Source of the DNA: Rhizobium sp. ICMP 5592
Lineage (GTDB): Bacteria > Pseudomonadota > Alphaproteobacteria > Rhizobiales > Rhizobiaceae
Direction: 5' to 3'
Assembly: GCF_009498525.1 (NCBI RefSeq)
Contig: NZ_QSNT01000001.1
Location: 423,004 to 487,003 of the forward strand
DNA length: 64,000 nucleotides
Positions within the stretch are counted from its first letter, which is position 1; every line of letters starts with the position of its first letter. Made by a program: the position numbers and the translations under genes. Below, in pieces: positions 1-8,500 of this stretch. The notes under the pieces are model-generated. The model made no database searches. It was given only the letters and a program-made list of their open reading frames with translations, and was not told the DNA's origin.

Positions 1-789
1 GCCCGTTCCGAGGAGCTTGCGGATCTGGCGCAGCAGATTGCCGTCGAGAAAAAACATCTCCGACAGGCCAAGGAACAGCTCACCATTTGCCGCCGCGATG
101 TTCGCAAGCTAATTGCCGCCGCGATCGAAGAAGGCGTTCCCGGTGACTGGCAGTCGATCGAGAGACATTATCACAGCCTGATCAACACCCTGCCACGCAC
201 GCCAACGGCCGTGGATATCGCTCCCATCGCCGAAGAGATGGAAATGCTGCGTAATGAGATCATCAACCTTCTGGAAACACAGCTGATTTCCGAAAAATCA
301 GTTGCCAATGATGTTCAAAATGACCGGCATATACAGAATTCAAATACCGAATCCCAACTGGAATCTGAAGCCAGCCCTCAGACAGCAACATCCGTAAAAC
401 CAGAGCCGGCGGAGCAAATCGGCAAGCTCTCACTACAACCGATCAACGCGTTTCCCTTGACCACCGTGCTGCGAGCTTGCCCAGAGATCGCCAATTACGG
501 CCCTTCCGGCACGATTGGCAGTTGGCGAGAGCTGATGACGGCTGCCGTCGTCGTTCGAACCATGCTCGGTGTCACATCCAGCGCTTATCAGGATGCTTGC
601 GATACCATGGGGCCGGAAAGCACGGCTATCATCATGGCATGCCTCCTCGAAAAAGCGCAGCACATCAGCTCAGCCGGCGGTTACCTACGCAATCTCACCT
701 CAAGGGCGCGTAGAGGCGAGTTTTCCCTGGGGCCGATGCTGATGGCGCAGATGCGGGGTCGTGACGCCGAGGCAAGGAAGGCATCCTGA
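1..789 (+). CDS. repC: Replication initiator RepC, C-terminal part (5' end outside window)
   Basis: The frame is open from the first base, so the gene begins upstream. About 262 codons are present of a protein usually near 400 residues. A helical, charged stretch comes first, then a low-complexity linker around residues 95-140 of the visible part. The conserved RepC C-terminal block follows, containing ACPEIANYGPSG, SWRELMTAAVVVRTMLG and GGYLRNLTSRARRGEFSLGP. RepC is the essential initiator of repABC replicons in Alphaproteobacteria, normally third in the repABC operon, so the partition genes repA and repB should lie just left of the window. It is the strongest evidence that this DNA belongs to a plasmid or chromid. 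An internal GTG near 211 is not the true start. Confidence 0.95.
   Translation, partial: ARSEELADLAQQIAVEKKHLRQAKEQLTICRRDVRKLIAAAIEEGVPGDWQSIERHYHSLINTLPRTPTAVDIAPIAEEMEMLRNEIINLLETQLISEKSVANDVQNDRHIQNSNTESQLESEASPQTATSVKPEPAEQIGKLSLQPINAFPLTTVLRACPEIANYGPSGTIGSWRELMTAAVVVRTMLGVTSSAYQDACDTMGPESTAIIMACLLEKAQHISSAGGYLRNLTSRARRGEFSLGPMLMAQMRGRDAEARKAS
285..365. other. AT-rich linker within repC, possible oriV location
   Basis: This stretch is markedly richer in A/T than the flanking repC sequence and encodes the poorly conserved linker between the two RepC domains. In studied repABC replicons the replication origin lies inside repC, in an AT-rich segment. Assigning the origin here is inference from that precedent; I see no iterons. 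Confidence 0.35.
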
Positions 790-1320
790 TGATCATCACC
801 GAAGAGATCAAAGATTGCGGTGAAGCCAATCTGGTGCCTTCCATTCGCCTCCACGAAGGTCATCGGCCGCTCGTCGAAACAGGGATATCGATACATATGG
901 GGCGGCTTGTCTCTCGGAGAATAAGCGTAATCAAGCTCAAAAACCTGTCACGGCGGATACCAGATGCCAGCCAATGACGATGGGTGCATCATTTTAATCG
1001 TAGCCATAGTGGAAATTAGCGCCGTTTTTGCTTCCGCTCAGAAAACTTATAGCGGAACTTCAAATAGTTAGCAGCTGGTGTTTTTCGAAAACAAAGGCGA
1101 AAAGGAAGTAAATATCTGATCCAAATCTACCCAAATTCGGCTCCAGATGCAAGGCGCCCGCAATATTCGATGAAAACCCGATCGACCCCACAGCTTCGAA
1201 TGAGAAAAATATTCCTATAAATTCTATAGAAATAGACGTTCCGGCTTTCACGCCCCTGCGCAGATGCCCATAGGGTATTCGCAAAGTGTTGATGGCTACG
1301 GCCAGGAAGAGGGGATGAAT
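790..1320. other. Intergenic region downstream of repC
   Basis: About 530 bp separate repC from the first transporter gene. A short frame starting at 789 overlaps the repC stop, but its peptide looks like no protein I know and I do not call it. Two things stand out: a degenerate parS-like 16-mer at 1067-1082 and an AT-rich imperfect palindrome at 1211-1233. No clear intrinsic terminator for repC is visible. Confidence 0.5.
1211..1233. promoter_or_regulatory. AT-rich imperfect palindrome, possible operator
   Basis: ATTCCTATA and TATAGAAAT form inverted arms around AATTC, matching at 8 of 9 positions. It lies about 90 bp upstream of the start chosen for the substrate-binding protein at 1321. 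The position suits an operator or promoter element for the ABC operon, but no regulator gene is adjacent. Confidence 0.35.
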
Positions 1321-2289
1321 ATGGGCGTGTTTCGTTCAGTGATGATTGGTGTTGTCACGACTTTGGGTTTCGGAATGGCTTCGGCCCAGGCGGCGGATCT
1401 TTCGGAAATCAGGATTGACTGGGCGACCTACAACCCTGTCGGGCTTCTCCTGAAAAAGGAAGGCCTGCTCGAAAAGGAGTTCGCCAAGGACAATATCAGC
1501 ATCCGCTGGGTGCAGTCCGCGGGCTCGAACAAGGCGCTGGAGTTCCTGAATGCCGGCTCGATCGATTTCGGTTCGACCGCAGGTGCCGCGGCATTGATCG
1601 CGCGCGTCAACGGCAACCCGATCAAATCGATCTATGTCTTTTCGCGCCCTGAATGGACCGCCCTGGTCACCCGGGCCGATAGCCCGATTTCCGCTGTTCA
1701 GGATCTCAAGGGCAAGACGATCGCGGTGACCCGTGGGACCGATCCGCACATCTTTCTTGTCCGTGCCCTGGCGGATGCCGGGCTGAAGCAAACGGATGTG
1801 AAGCTGGTTCTCTTGCAGCATGCCGACGGCAAGCTCGCGCTTCTGCGTGGCGATGTCGACGCATGGGCCGGTCTCGATCCGCTGATGGCGGCCGCCGAAG
1901 TGGAGGACAAGGCGAAGCTCTTCTACCGCAAGCCGGAAAACAACACATGGGGCGTGCTCAACACCACCGAGACCTTTGCTACCCAACATCCAGACATCGC
2001 CAAGCGCGTCATTGCTGTCTACGAACAGGCACGGGCCGACGCGATCGCCAACCCCGCCGCATTGAAGGCGGCGCTGGTGGAGGCTGCCAAGTTGCCGGAC
2101 GACGTGATCGCCAAGCAGCTCGAACGCACGGACATCTCCCAGTCGACGATCGGCGATCTGCAGCGCGACACGATCTCGAAGGCGGGCCTTGCCTTGCAGA
2201 GTGCCGGTGTCCTTCCCGCTGATGTCGATATCCAGAAAGTCACGAACGAACTGATCGACGACCGCTTCGCCGTCGGTAAAACGCAGTAA
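1321..2289 (+). CDS. ABC transporter substrate-binding protein, aliphatic-sulfonate (SsuA/NitT/TauT) type
   Basis: Periplasmic ligand receptor for the importer encoded by the next two genes. The N-terminus has a Sec signal peptide with hydrophobic core and a likely cleavage after ASAQA, giving a mature protein starting near ADLSEIRIDW. The body follows the NitT/TauT fold, with the motifs KALEFLNAGSIDFG, LKGKTIAVTRGTDPH and LLRGDVDAWAGLDP that resemble SsuA-like sulfonate receptors. The frame extends back to 1264, but a GAGGGG ribosome site six bases before the ATG at 1321 favours this start; ATG 1315 is too close to it. It is first in an operon with permease and ATPase. The ligand is not certain: sulfonate is by family resemblance only. 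Confidence 0.85.
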   Translation: MGVFRSVMIGVVTTLGFGMASAQAADLSEIRIDWATYNPVGLLLKKEGLLEKEFAKDNISIRWVQSAGSNKALEFLNAGSIDFGSTAGAAALIARVNGNPIKSIYVFSRPEWTALVTRADSPISAVQDLKGKTIAVTRGTDPHIFLVRALADAGLKQTDVKLVLLQHADGKLALLRGDVDAWAGLDPLMAAAEVEDKAKLFYRKPENNTWGVLNTTETFATQHPDIAKRVIAVYEQARADAIANPAALKAALVEAAKLPDDVIAKQLERTDISQSTIGDLQRDTISKAGLALQSAGVLPADVDIQKVTNELIDDRFAVGKTQ

Positions 2290-2306
2290 AGACCGAAGGC
2301 ATCGCC

Positions 2307-3149
2307 ATGGCGGACCTGGCCGAGACCGGCATCGACACGGAAACAAAGGCGTCGCGTTCAATCGCGACGTCTGCGTTTTATGGAATAGGCGGCAAGGTGA
2401 CGGTCGCCATCATCCTGCCGGCCCTCGGGTTGCTGTTTTGGGAAATCGCGGTTGCGGCCGGATGGTTTTCCGGCCGGCTCATGCCGCCGCCGTCGAGGGT
2501 TGCGGTAACCCTGTGGGCGCTTTCGAAGTCCGGCGAGCTGTTCACTCATATAGGCATCACCACCGTCAGGGTGTTCTTCGGATTTATCATCGGCGCCGTG
2601 ACCGCCACCATTGCCGGTGCCGTGGTCGGATATTTCGGGCTAGCGCGCCGACTGATCGATCCATCGCTGCAGGCGCTTCGCTCCATTCCGTCGATCGCCT
2701 GGGTGCCGTTGTTCATTCTCTGGTTCGGGATCTTCGAAGCGTCGAAAGTGGCGCTGATCGCCGTCGGCGTCTTCTTTCCGGTCTATCTCGGCGTGTCGGG
2801 GGCTATCTTGTCGGTCGACCGCAAGATCGTCGAGGTCGGGCGGATTTTCCGGCTCTCCGGTCTTGCGCTGGTGCGCCGCGTCATGCTGCCTGCGGTCTTT
2901 CCCGCTTATGTGACCGCCTTGCGATCCGGTCTTGGTCTCGGCTGGATGTTCGTCGTCGCCGCCGAATTCATGGGGGCCTCGGAGGGGCTGGGCTATCTTC
3001 TCGTCGATGGTCAGCAGATGGGCAAGCCCGACCAGATCATGGCTGCCATCATCACCTTCGCGGTCATCGGCAAGTTGACGGACAGCCTGCTCCTGGCAGT
3101 GACGTCACCCTTCCTGACATGGCAGGACAGCTACAGGCGGGAGGGGTGA
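2307..3149 (+). CDS. ABC transporter permease, SsuC/TauC type
   Basis: Inner-membrane subunit of the importer. The 280-residue length fits the family. A cytoplasmic N-terminus of about 30 residues is followed by a first membrane helix near residues 32-52 and a core of five more. The BPD_transp_1 signature with the EAA-type loop appears as GRIFRLSGLALVRRVMLPAVFPAYV, which contacts the ATPase. It begins 17 bp after the binding-protein stop with a GAAGG ribosome site, and the ATPase follows four bases after its stop, so the three genes are one operon. Confidence 0.88.
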   Translation: MADLAETGIDTETKASRSIATSAFYGIGGKVTVAIILPALGLLFWEIAVAAGWFSGRLMPPPSRVAVTLWALSKSGELFTHIGITTVRVFFGFIIGAVTATIAGAVVGYFGLARRLIDPSLQALRSIPSIAWVPLFILWFGIFEASKVALIAVGVFFPVYLGVSGAILSVDRKIVEVGRIFRLSGLALVRRVMLPAVFPAYVTALRSGLGLGWMFVVAAEFMGASEGLGYLLVDGQQMGKPDQIMAAIITFAVIGKLTDSLLLAVTSPFLTWQDSYRREG

Positions 3150-3153
3150 GCCA

Positions 3154-3891
3154 ATGCTGACGGTGCGACATCTGGGAAAGACCTATGCAAATGGCGTACG
3201 CGCGCTCGAAGGTTTCTCGCTCGACCTGGCGCCTGGCGAGATCGTCGCCGTCATCGGCGGATCGGGCTGTGGCAAGAGCACGCTGCTGCGCTTGATCAGC
3301 GGTCTCGAAACGCCAACGCGCGGAACGGTCGAGCTGAACGGCGAGCCGGTTACCAAGCCACATCCGCTGATCAATCTCATTTTTCAGGAGCCCCGCCTTC
3401 TGCCCTGGCTGAGCGTTGCCAATAATGTCGGCTTCGGACTTGCCGAACTCGAGGGCGATGACCGCCGTCACCGGGTCGAGGCCGCCTTGAAAAAAGTCGG
3501 CCTTGGGGAACTCGGTCAGCGCTGGCCGAAGGAACTGTCTGGCGGCCAGGCCCAGAGGGTGGCGATCGCCCGTGCGCTGGTCACCCAGCCGGAGGTGCTG
3601 CTTCTGGATGAGCCATTCTCGGCTCTGGATGCCTTTACGCGTGCTGATCTGCAGGATCACCTGCTCGACATATGGTCCGAGACGCGTCCCACACTCATTC
3701 TCGTAACGCATGATATCGACGAGGCCCTTGTTCTCGCCGACCGGATCATCGTCATGCGGCCATGGCCGGGGCGTATTCTCGATGAGATCAAGGTCGACCT
3801 GCCAAGGAAACGCGATCGTGCGTCGGAAGCTTTCGAGGTTGCGAAGAGACGGCTGCTTCTGTCGCTCAATGCTTCGCTGCAGCCGTCTTAA
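3154..3891 (+). CDS. ABC transporter ATP-binding protein, SsuB/TauB type
   Basis: Cytoplasmic ATPase that drives the importer. The 245-residue protein has all the expected motifs in order: Walker A GGSGCGKST near residue 36, Q-loop FQEPRLLPW, signature LSGGQAQR, Walker B LLLDEPFSALD and the H-loop THD. GGGAGGGG lies just upstream of the ATG. It is last in the three-gene operon. Its 3' end contains inverted arms AGACGGCTGC (3847) and GCAGCCGTCT (3879) that could form a stem at the convergent junction with the MFS gene, though without a T-tract. Confidence 0.9.
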   Translation: MLTVRHLGKTYANGVRALEGFSLDLAPGEIVAVIGGSGCGKSTLLRLISGLETPTRGTVELNGEPVTKPHPLINLIFQEPRLLPWLSVANNVGFGLAELEGDDRRHRVEAALKKVGLGELGQRWPKELSGGQAQRVAIARALVTQPEVLLLDEPFSALDAFTRADLQDHLLDIWSETRPTLILVTHDIDEALVLADRIIVMRPWPGRILDEIKVDLPRKRDRASEAFEVAKRRLLLSLNASLQPS

Positions 3892-3909
3892 GACACTCTC
3901 TACCTCGAT

Positions 3910-5109
3910 CTAGGGTTCAAGCGCCTCGCGATCCGGTGAGATGCGAAGCATCAGCCGCATGGCAAGCAGGATCGCGCATAGCACTGTGATGACAGAGCAG
4001 CCCAACCACAATGACATCGGGCTGAATTGAACATAGATGAATGTGCCAATGGCCGGTGCCACGATGCCGGCAGCGGCCTGAGCCGTGCGGTAGAAACTCA
4101 TATAGGCGCCGCTTTTGCCGCCGCTGCGGGCGGCTTGTCCCATCACCATGGCCATGATGGCGGGATAGAACATCAGCTGCCCTGATGTCAGCAGCAGGTA
4201 GAGAATGACCAGAGCGGCCACGCTCCCGCCGAGAGGCAACGCCCCGAAGCTGACCGCCACGATCATCATCCCGATAAGCACCACGGTCATGTGGTTTCTC
4301 GATTTGGCCCAGCGACTCACCGGCAATATGGCTGCTGCGAAAACGAAATGCCCCAACGTCAGCAGGTTTCCGTATTCCTCCGGCGTCATGCCGTAATAGG
4401 ACGTCACGAAAAGAGGCAGGGTGGAAGAGGTCTGACGCCCCACCATCTCGAGCACGCAGGCCGCCAAGCACAGGAGGATGAATTCCATATTCCTATAGGG
4501 CCGTCCCGCAGGTTTCGATACATCCGCCTTCGCTGCGGAAGCGGCATGATGCGGTGCCGATCTGTCCAAGAAAACAAAGACGGCAATGGCCGCGACGACA
4601 GACGTCAAGCCGTCGATGAAGAATATCAAGCTTGGTTGACGCGCATATAAATGTCCCGCCATCGCCGCGGCCATGCCGGCACCGACGTTGATTGCCACGA
4701 CGTAGATCGCATAGGCCTGCGAGCGCTCGTCTTCCGGGCACAGGCGAACCACACAAGCATCATAGGCTGGCCGAAATGCACCATTTGCAACTGCCATGAT
4801 CGCGACAGCTGCACCGATCGACATGCTATCGCCGAGGGCAGGTATGAGAAACAGGGTGGCGGCACCGGCGAGAAAGCTCAGGATCAGGACGTTCTCTGAG
4901 CCCATCCGATCGCTGGCATGACCTCCGGCCCATGCGCCGAAGATGCTGCCGAGTCCAAAAACGGTGAGGATGATCCCCGCTGTCTCAATGGACAGCCCGA
5001 CAGCGCTCGTCAGGTAGAGCACCAGAAATGGTGTCACCATGAAGCCGAGGAAATTCACAAAGGCGATGGCGGCCAGCAGCCACAATTGTCGGGGGAGCTT
5101 CGGTATCAT
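3910..5109 (-). CDS. Major facilitator superfamily transporter
   Basis: A 399-residue membrane protein with about twelve predicted helices. It carries the MFS loop motif between helices 2 and 3 (GAWAGGHASDRMG) and a related pattern after helix 8. The half-duplicated arrangement and a central cytoplasmic loop near residues 190-215 fit a drug/metabolite:proton antiporter, but the substrate cannot be inferred. The frame extends to 5271. I place the start at 5109 because GGAG sits six bases before that ATG and the upstream residues are not MFS-like. It converges on the sulfonate-type ABC operon and diverges from the giant repeat gene across a 478-bp gap. Confidence 0.85.
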   Translation of the reverse strand: MIPKLPRQLWLLAAIAFVNFLGFMVTPFLVLYLTSAVGLSIETAGIILTVFGLGSIFGAWAGGHASDRMGSENVLILSFLAGAATLFLIPALGDSMSIGAAVAIMAVANGAFRPAYDACVVRLCPEDERSQAYAIYVVAINVGAGMAAAMAGHLYARQPSLIFFIDGLTSVVAAIAVFVFLDRSAPHHAASAAKADVSKPAGRPYRNMEFILLCLAACVLEMVGRQTSSTLPLFVTSYYGMTPEEYGNLLTLGHFVFAAAILPVSRWAKSRNHMTVVLIGMMIVAVSFGALPLGGSVAALVILYLLLTSGQLMFYPAIMAMVMGQAARSGGKSGAYMSFYRTAQAAAGIVAPAIGTFIYVQFSPMSLWLGCSVITVLCAILLAMRLMLRISPDREALEP

Positions 5110-5587
5110 GCGTCTCCAAACAGTGCCGCCGGCACGATGGCTTGGCGAAAGCGTCGAGCCCATCGCCGGCCGGCTCTTCTCGTCGATGTCGTGATCCGCC
5201 GGGCACAAGGGATCACGGCTAAAGGCAGGGGGGAGAATGCCGCACAAGCTATCGCATTGGCCATCCCCCATTCATGGGGAATTTAAACCTGATCAGCTCT
5301 CTTCGAGGGAACGGAAATCAGCCGCCGCAATGCTGGGCTGAACCTCTTCCCGAATTCCAGCTCCGTCGATCTCAAACGAGAGGAGGTCGCCCCGCAGAGA
5401 GCGGCGGCCGCTCCAATCACCGATGGCGTATCAACCACAGGTTCGGGCAAGCCAAATTAACTACGATGCTCTTTGCCGGGCGGTGAATTTCAAGACCGTT
5501 AGTTCTTTCAGAGTCCGGCCAAACGGGCGGCGCCAGCCTTCGAGGTGCTGGACTTTTTTGTATTAGCTAACGCAAGAGTTCTCACAT
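5110..5587. other. Divergent intergenic region between MFS and octad-repeat genes
   Basis: About 480 bp with no convincing gene. It should hold promoters for both flanking genes. A short stem TCCCC/GGGGA occurs at 5264-5280. The 50 bases before the repeat gene become T-rich (around 5548-5556), compatible with a promoter, but I cannot assign -35 and -10 boxes. No strong ribosome site precedes the ATG at 5588; the nearest purine run is AAGAG about 9 bases upstream. Confidence 0.45.
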
Positions 5588-8500
5588 ATGACTTCGATCG
5601 TTTCCTCCCTGAGCACCAGTCAGATCAGGTCGCTTTCCACAGCAGCGGTTGCGGCTTGGACGACGGAAGACGTGGCGTCGCTTTCCACAAAACAGATCAA
5701 TGTGCTTTCGTCAGCTCAGATCGCTGCGTTGGACACGGAAGATGTCGAAGTCCTCAGCACCCAGCAGCTAAGCGCCATTTCACAAACCGCCATCGTTGGC
5801 TTGACCATGGATCAATTGGCGGTTCTGACGGCGTCTGACATCGAAAGCCTGAGCTCGCTGCAGATTGCGGCGATCACCACCACGCAGATCAGCGCCCTGA
5901 CGACGGATCAGGCGGAAGCCTTGAGCTCGTCGCAAGTCGCGGCGCTCAGTTCATCGCAACTCGCGGCTTTAAGCGCGGCTGATATAGCCACCTTCTCGAC
6001 CGGCGATATGGCGGCAATCACCAATAAGGCGGTATCAGGTCTATCCACGGCCTCTATCGCAACCCTCTCGACGGCGCAGATTGCTTCGTTGAGCACGTCC
6101 AGCATTGCGGGCCTGACCACCACCCAGGTCGCCGCCTTGAGCACGGCGCAGATTGCCGCATTGACGACGGCCCAGGTCGCCGCTCTTAAGACAGCGCAAC
6201 TCGCGGTCATGGACACGAAAGGCATCACAGCGCTTTCCACCGCGCAGATTGCCGCTCTCAGCACCACTGCGGTCGCGAGCTTGACGACCAGTCAGATCAA
6301 TGCCCTGAGCACGGCGCAGGCAGAAGCCTTGTCCTCCTCGCAGGTAAAGGTGTTGAGCTCAACCCAGATTGCCGTTCTGGGAGCCGACGATATCGCCACC
6401 TTCTCGACCGATGATATCGCGGCGATCACCAGCAAAGCCATAGCGGGCTTGGGCACGGGCCCTCTGGCAGCTCTCTCGACCGAGCAGGTTGCGGCCCTGA
6501 ACACGAGCGCCATTGCTGGCCTCTCGACCGGCCAGATCACGACCCTGAGCACGGCGCAGGTTGCTGCCTTGACGACGACCCAGCTCGGTGCCCTCAAGGC
6601 ATCGCAGATCGCAGTCATGGGCACGAGCGATATCACGGTGCTTTCCACCGCGCAGATCGCGGCTCTCAGCAAGACCGCAATCGCCGGTCTGACGACCAGC
6701 CAGATCGTCACTTTGAGCACCGAGCAGGTTGCTGCCCTGACGACGACCCAGCTCGGCGCTCTCAAGGCATCGCAGGTCGCGGTCATGGGCACGAGCGATA
6801 TCGCGGCGCTGTCCACCGCGCAGGTTGCAGCCCTCGGCACGAGCGCCATCACCGGCCTGACGACCAGTCAGATCGATGCCTTGAGCACGGCGCAGGCCGA
6901 GGCCCTGACGACGATCCAGGTAGCAGTGCTGAGCTCGACCCAGATTGCGGCGCTGGGGACGGATGACATCGCCACCTTCTCGACGGCCGATATCGCGGCA
7001 ATCACCAGCAAGGCCATAGCGGGCTTGGGTACGACCGCTATCGCAGCCCTCTCGACGGATCAGATTGCCGCCCTGAGCAAGGCCGGCATTGCGGGTCTGA
7101 CGACCGATCAGATTGCGACCTTGAGCACGGCGCAGGCCGAGGCATTGAAGACGACCCAGATCGTCGTACTGAGTTCCAAACAGGTTGCTGTTCTGGGAAC
7201 GGATATTGTCTCATCTTTTTCCACCGCGCAGGTTGCCGCTCTGAGCACCGTCGGCATTACCGGCCTGACCACCGACCAGATCGCGGCCCTCAGTACCACG
7301 CAGGCCGAAGCCTTGTCCTCCTTGCAGGTGAAGGCGCTGACTTCGACCCAGATTGCTGTTCTGGGAGCCGATGATATCGCCACCTTCTCGACCGCCGACA
7401 TGGCGGCGATCACCAGCAAAGCCATATCCGGCTTGAGCACGGCCGCCATCGCAACCCTCACGACGGATCAGATTGCCGCCCTGAACACGAGCACGGTTGC
7501 CGGCCTGACGACGGCCCAGATCGCCGCCCTCTCGACGGATCAGGTAAGCGCCCTGAACACGCGTATCGTCGCTGGCCTGACGACGACCCAGGTCGTCGCT
7601 TTGAGCACGGCGCAGGTTGCCGCTTTGACGACGACCCAGCTCGGCGCTCTCAAGGCATCGCAAGTCGCGGTGATGGAGACGAACGATATCGCGGTGCTTT
7701 CCACCGTGCAGATCGCAGCCCTGGGCACAAACGCGATCGCAGGCCTGACGACCAGCCAGATCGATGCCCTGACCACGGCACAGGCCGAGGCCTTGACGAC
7801 GGCACAGGTGAAAGTGCTGAGCTCGACCCAGATTGCCGCGCTCGGGACGGATGACATCGCCACCTTCTCGACCGATGATATCGCGGTGATCACCAGCAAG
7901 GCCATGTCTGGTTTGAGCGCCAACCAGATCGCAGCCCTGTCGACAGGTCAGATTGCGGTCTTGAGCACCAGCGCGATCGCGGGTCTGACGACTAGCCAGA
8001 TCGCAGCCCTGACAACCGGCCAAGCGGCGGCCTTGACGACGACCCAGGTGGCAGTGCTCAGCTCTGCGCAGTTTTCCGCGCTCGGGACGGATGACATCGC
8101 CACCTTCTCGACCGCCGATATCGCGGCGATCACCAGCAAAGCCATATCGGGCTTGAGCACGGGCCTTATAACAGAACTTTCGACCGCGCAGATCGCGGCC
8201 CTGAGCACGAGCGCCATCACGGGCCTGACGACCGGTCAGATCGCGACGCTGAGCAGCAGTCAGCTTGCTGCCTTGAACACCGCAAAAGTCGCGGTGCTGA
8301 GTTCAACGCAGGTCGCGGCCCTCGGCACGAATGTTGTCGCATCCCTGTCCACCGCACAGGTCGCTGCCCTCAGCACTTCGGGTATTACCGGCCTGACCAC
8401 CGACCAGGTTGCCGCCCTGAAAACAACGCAAGTTGAAGCCCTGACGACGATCCAGGCCGCTGCGCTGAGTTCAACGCAGCTTTCCGCGCTCGGGACGGAT

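Noticed and set aside
789..977. Short frame overlapping the repC stop
   Set aside because: The 62-residue peptide has no recognisable features and no ribosome site of its own; the stop/start overlap is likely chance.
1264..1320. Upstream start at 1264 for the first binding protein
   Set aside because: It adds 17-19 polar residues before the signal peptide; the ribosome site and signal-peptide position favour 1321.
3847..3888. 10-bp inverted arms at the end of the first ABC ATPase gene as a terminator
   Set aside because: The loop is 22 bases, the arms lie within coding sequence and no T-tract follows, so I mention it only as a possibility in the gene entry.
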